Source: Planctomycetota bacterium
GTDB lineage: Bacteria; Planctomycetota; Planctomycetia; Pirellulales; Lacipirellulaceae
NCBI GenBank assembly: GCA_022615465.1
Contig: JAKEGR010000246.1
Span: forward strand, 1 to 6,663
Length of the DNA: 6,663 nucleotides
Reading direction: 5' to 3'
How positions within the stretch are numbered: the stretch's first letter is position 1; every line of letters starts with the position of its first letter. The translations under genes and the position numbers were made by a program. The notes under the pieces were generated by a model. That model ran no database searches. It had not been told where the DNA came from and saw only the letters and a list, made by a program, of their open reading frames with translations. Shown piece by piece: positions 6,017-6,663 of the stretch.

Positions 6017-6239
6017 TGACTTCGTCAAGCGGCGTTGTCCTTCCCTCGGCGATATCGCGTCGCACGCGATCCAGAACGTTGCCTAGCCGCCCTCCAGGTT
6101 TGGAGTCCTGAGCGATTTTCTTGTCCCAATCGTCGCTGTGCTCCAACTCAAAGTCGGACAGCCACGACAGGAACTCCTCGCGCTCGTGCTCAGGAAGAGC
6201 CTTCACTTGCTCGGCGATCAACTCGACTCGTGTGATCAT
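6003..6239 (-). CDS. Antitoxin of a type II ParE/RelE-like toxin-antitoxin pair
   Basis: This encodes a 78-residue acidic protein matching small antitoxins found in front of ParE/RelE-like toxins. An N-terminal helical part runs from MITRVELIAEQVKALPEHER through EEFLSWLSDFELE (residues 1-33). A toxin-binding C-terminal stretch carries the recurring pattern DWDKKIAQDSKPGGRL (37-52), then LDRVRRDIAEGRTTPLDE (55-72). The ATG at 6239 has AAAGGA about ten bases upstream. An in-frame ATG-type extension to 6398 exists but runs through the end of the neighbouring SEC-C gene and lacks family character, so I reject it. The gene ends inside the start of the toxin gene, which is frameshifted, so this may now be an orphan antitoxin. 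Such antitoxins usually repress their own promoter, and a palindrome lies 16 bases upstream of the start. Confidence 0.78.
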   Translation of the reverse strand: MITRVELIAEQVKALPEHEREEFLSWLSDFELEHSDDWDKKIAQDSKPGGRLGNVLDRVRRDIAEGRTTPLDEVIDDS

Positions 6240-6254
6240 ACCCTGTATTGTCCT

Positions 6255-6275
6255 TTGCCACGAGTTCTCGGGCAA
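6255..6275. promoter_or_regulatory. Palindromic operator candidate upstream of the antitoxin gene
   Basis: A near-perfect 21-bp palindrome has outer arms TTGCC (6255-6259) and GGCAA (6271-6275), and inner arms CGAG (6261-6264) and CTCG (6267-6270) around TT. One unpaired A at 6260 breaks the symmetry. The 2-base centre is too small for a good RNA hairpin, which favours a dimeric-protein binding site. It sits in the 103-base gap between the SEC-C gene and the antitoxin gene, where TA autorepression sites usually lie. Confidence 0.45.
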
Positions 6276-6342
6276 GTCCCTGGCCGATCGGGATTCCGAT
6301 GTCTGGTTCTCCAACGGCGAATTGTCTGCAGCACCAATGGGG

Positions 6343-6663
6343 TCATCGTCCACAACAAAACTTGTACTTTCGACCGCTGTTACAAGGACATGGCGCATAG
6401 CGCCCGGTCCCCGGGTATGCTTCAGTGCGTGTTGGCGTTGTCGGGCGCGGCTGCAACCTGGGTGCTCCTCTCGAAGGTTCCGTCGAACCGCGCTGGTGCA
6501 TGCCTGGGAACATCTCCTCGTGGCGCCGGATCATCGGTATGACGATGGAGCGCCGAAAGGTCTCGAACTCGTCGTCGTCCATCTCCAGGCTCTCCTGCAT
6601 CGAGGCGAGGGACTCGTCGCGAGATTCTTCCGACAACAACGCAAGATTCCAACAGAGCTGGCC
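6343..6663 (-). CDS. SEC-C motif protein, C-terminal part
   Basis: The frame is open to the window edge, so the start lies outside; 106 residues are visible. They begin with WNLALLSEESRDESL, a helical stretch ending RRHEEMFPG, then a Pro/Arg/Thr-rich linker. At the very C-terminus is a SEC-C motif, YAPCPCNSGRKYKFCCGR, with cysteines spaced C-x-C-x8-C-C. This motif binds one zinc ion; in SecA it contacts SecB and ribosomes, and it is found as a C-terminal tail in many otherwise unrelated proteins. Only the tail is seen here, so the main function cannot be told. The TTG codons near 6639 could serve as starts, but the family-like WNLALL text lies upstream of them, so the gene most likely continues beyond the window. 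It is followed after about 100 bases by the antitoxin gene on the same strand. Confidence 0.8.
   Translation of the reverse strand, partial: GQLCWNLALLSEESRDESLASMQESLEMDDDEFETFRRSIVIPMIRRHEEMFPGMHQRGSTEPSRGAPRLQPRPTTPTRTEAYPGTGRYAPCPCNSGRKYKFCCGR

Noticed and set aside
6240..6398. N-terminal extension of the antitoxin
   Set aside because: It overlaps the end of the SEC-C gene in another frame and has no family-like sequence; the ATG at 6239 has its own ribosome site.
1..6663. CRISPR array, tRNA or rRNA genes, or an intact insertion sequence
   Set aside because: No regularly spaced repeats, cloverleaf sequences, rRNA text or transposase frames were seen on either strand.

Overview
The window looks like chromosomal DNA of a planctomycete, probably of the Pirellulales. 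This is inferred from protein style and not from any marker gene. The evidence is a fused CobA-HemD with a planctomycete-like RRCTFPDQ segment, a TPR protein with a VEKTIQKGGYN linker, a secreted trypsin-like protease with a C-terminal membrane anchor, GC-rich DNA and many TTG/GTG codons at gene starts.

Layout. Positions 1-88 hold a strong G-quadruplex motif just past the 3' end of a long TPR gene on the minus strand (89-1558). A divergent intergenic region of about 130 bp separates that gene from cobA-hemD on the plus strand (1687-3234). A hairpin-plus-T-tract terminator candidate (3293-3317) follows cobA-hemD. The next 200 bases (3331-3510) have no credible gene but contain several nested inverted repeats. 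They lead straight to the Shine-Dalgarno of a small plus-strand operon: an RHH-type DNA-binding protein (3532-3780), a small unknown protein (3798-4037) and a chymotrypsin-fold serine protease (4090-5373).

From 5374 to the end everything readable is on the minus strand. Reading in the direction of transcription, there is the C-terminal part of a SEC-C motif protein (6343-6663, entering from beyond the window). It is followed by an intact small antitoxin-like gene (6003-6239) with a palindromic operator candidate just upstream. Next comes a ParE/RelE-like toxin gene broken by one frameshift (5770-6016), then a remnant of a second small TA-like gene (5383-5541) with an internal TGA and a lost 3' end. 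This block reads as a decaying accessory region: an antitoxin outliving its toxin, beside a second broken module.

Working together: CobA-HemD makes uroporphyrinogen III and methylates it to precorrin-2, the branch point to siroheme and cobalamin. The RHH, small-protein and protease genes are probably one transcription unit, perhaps regulated by the RHH protein or by the structured leader. No complete undescribed system is visible. The best leads are the structured leader with its three-gene operon and the broken toxin pair.
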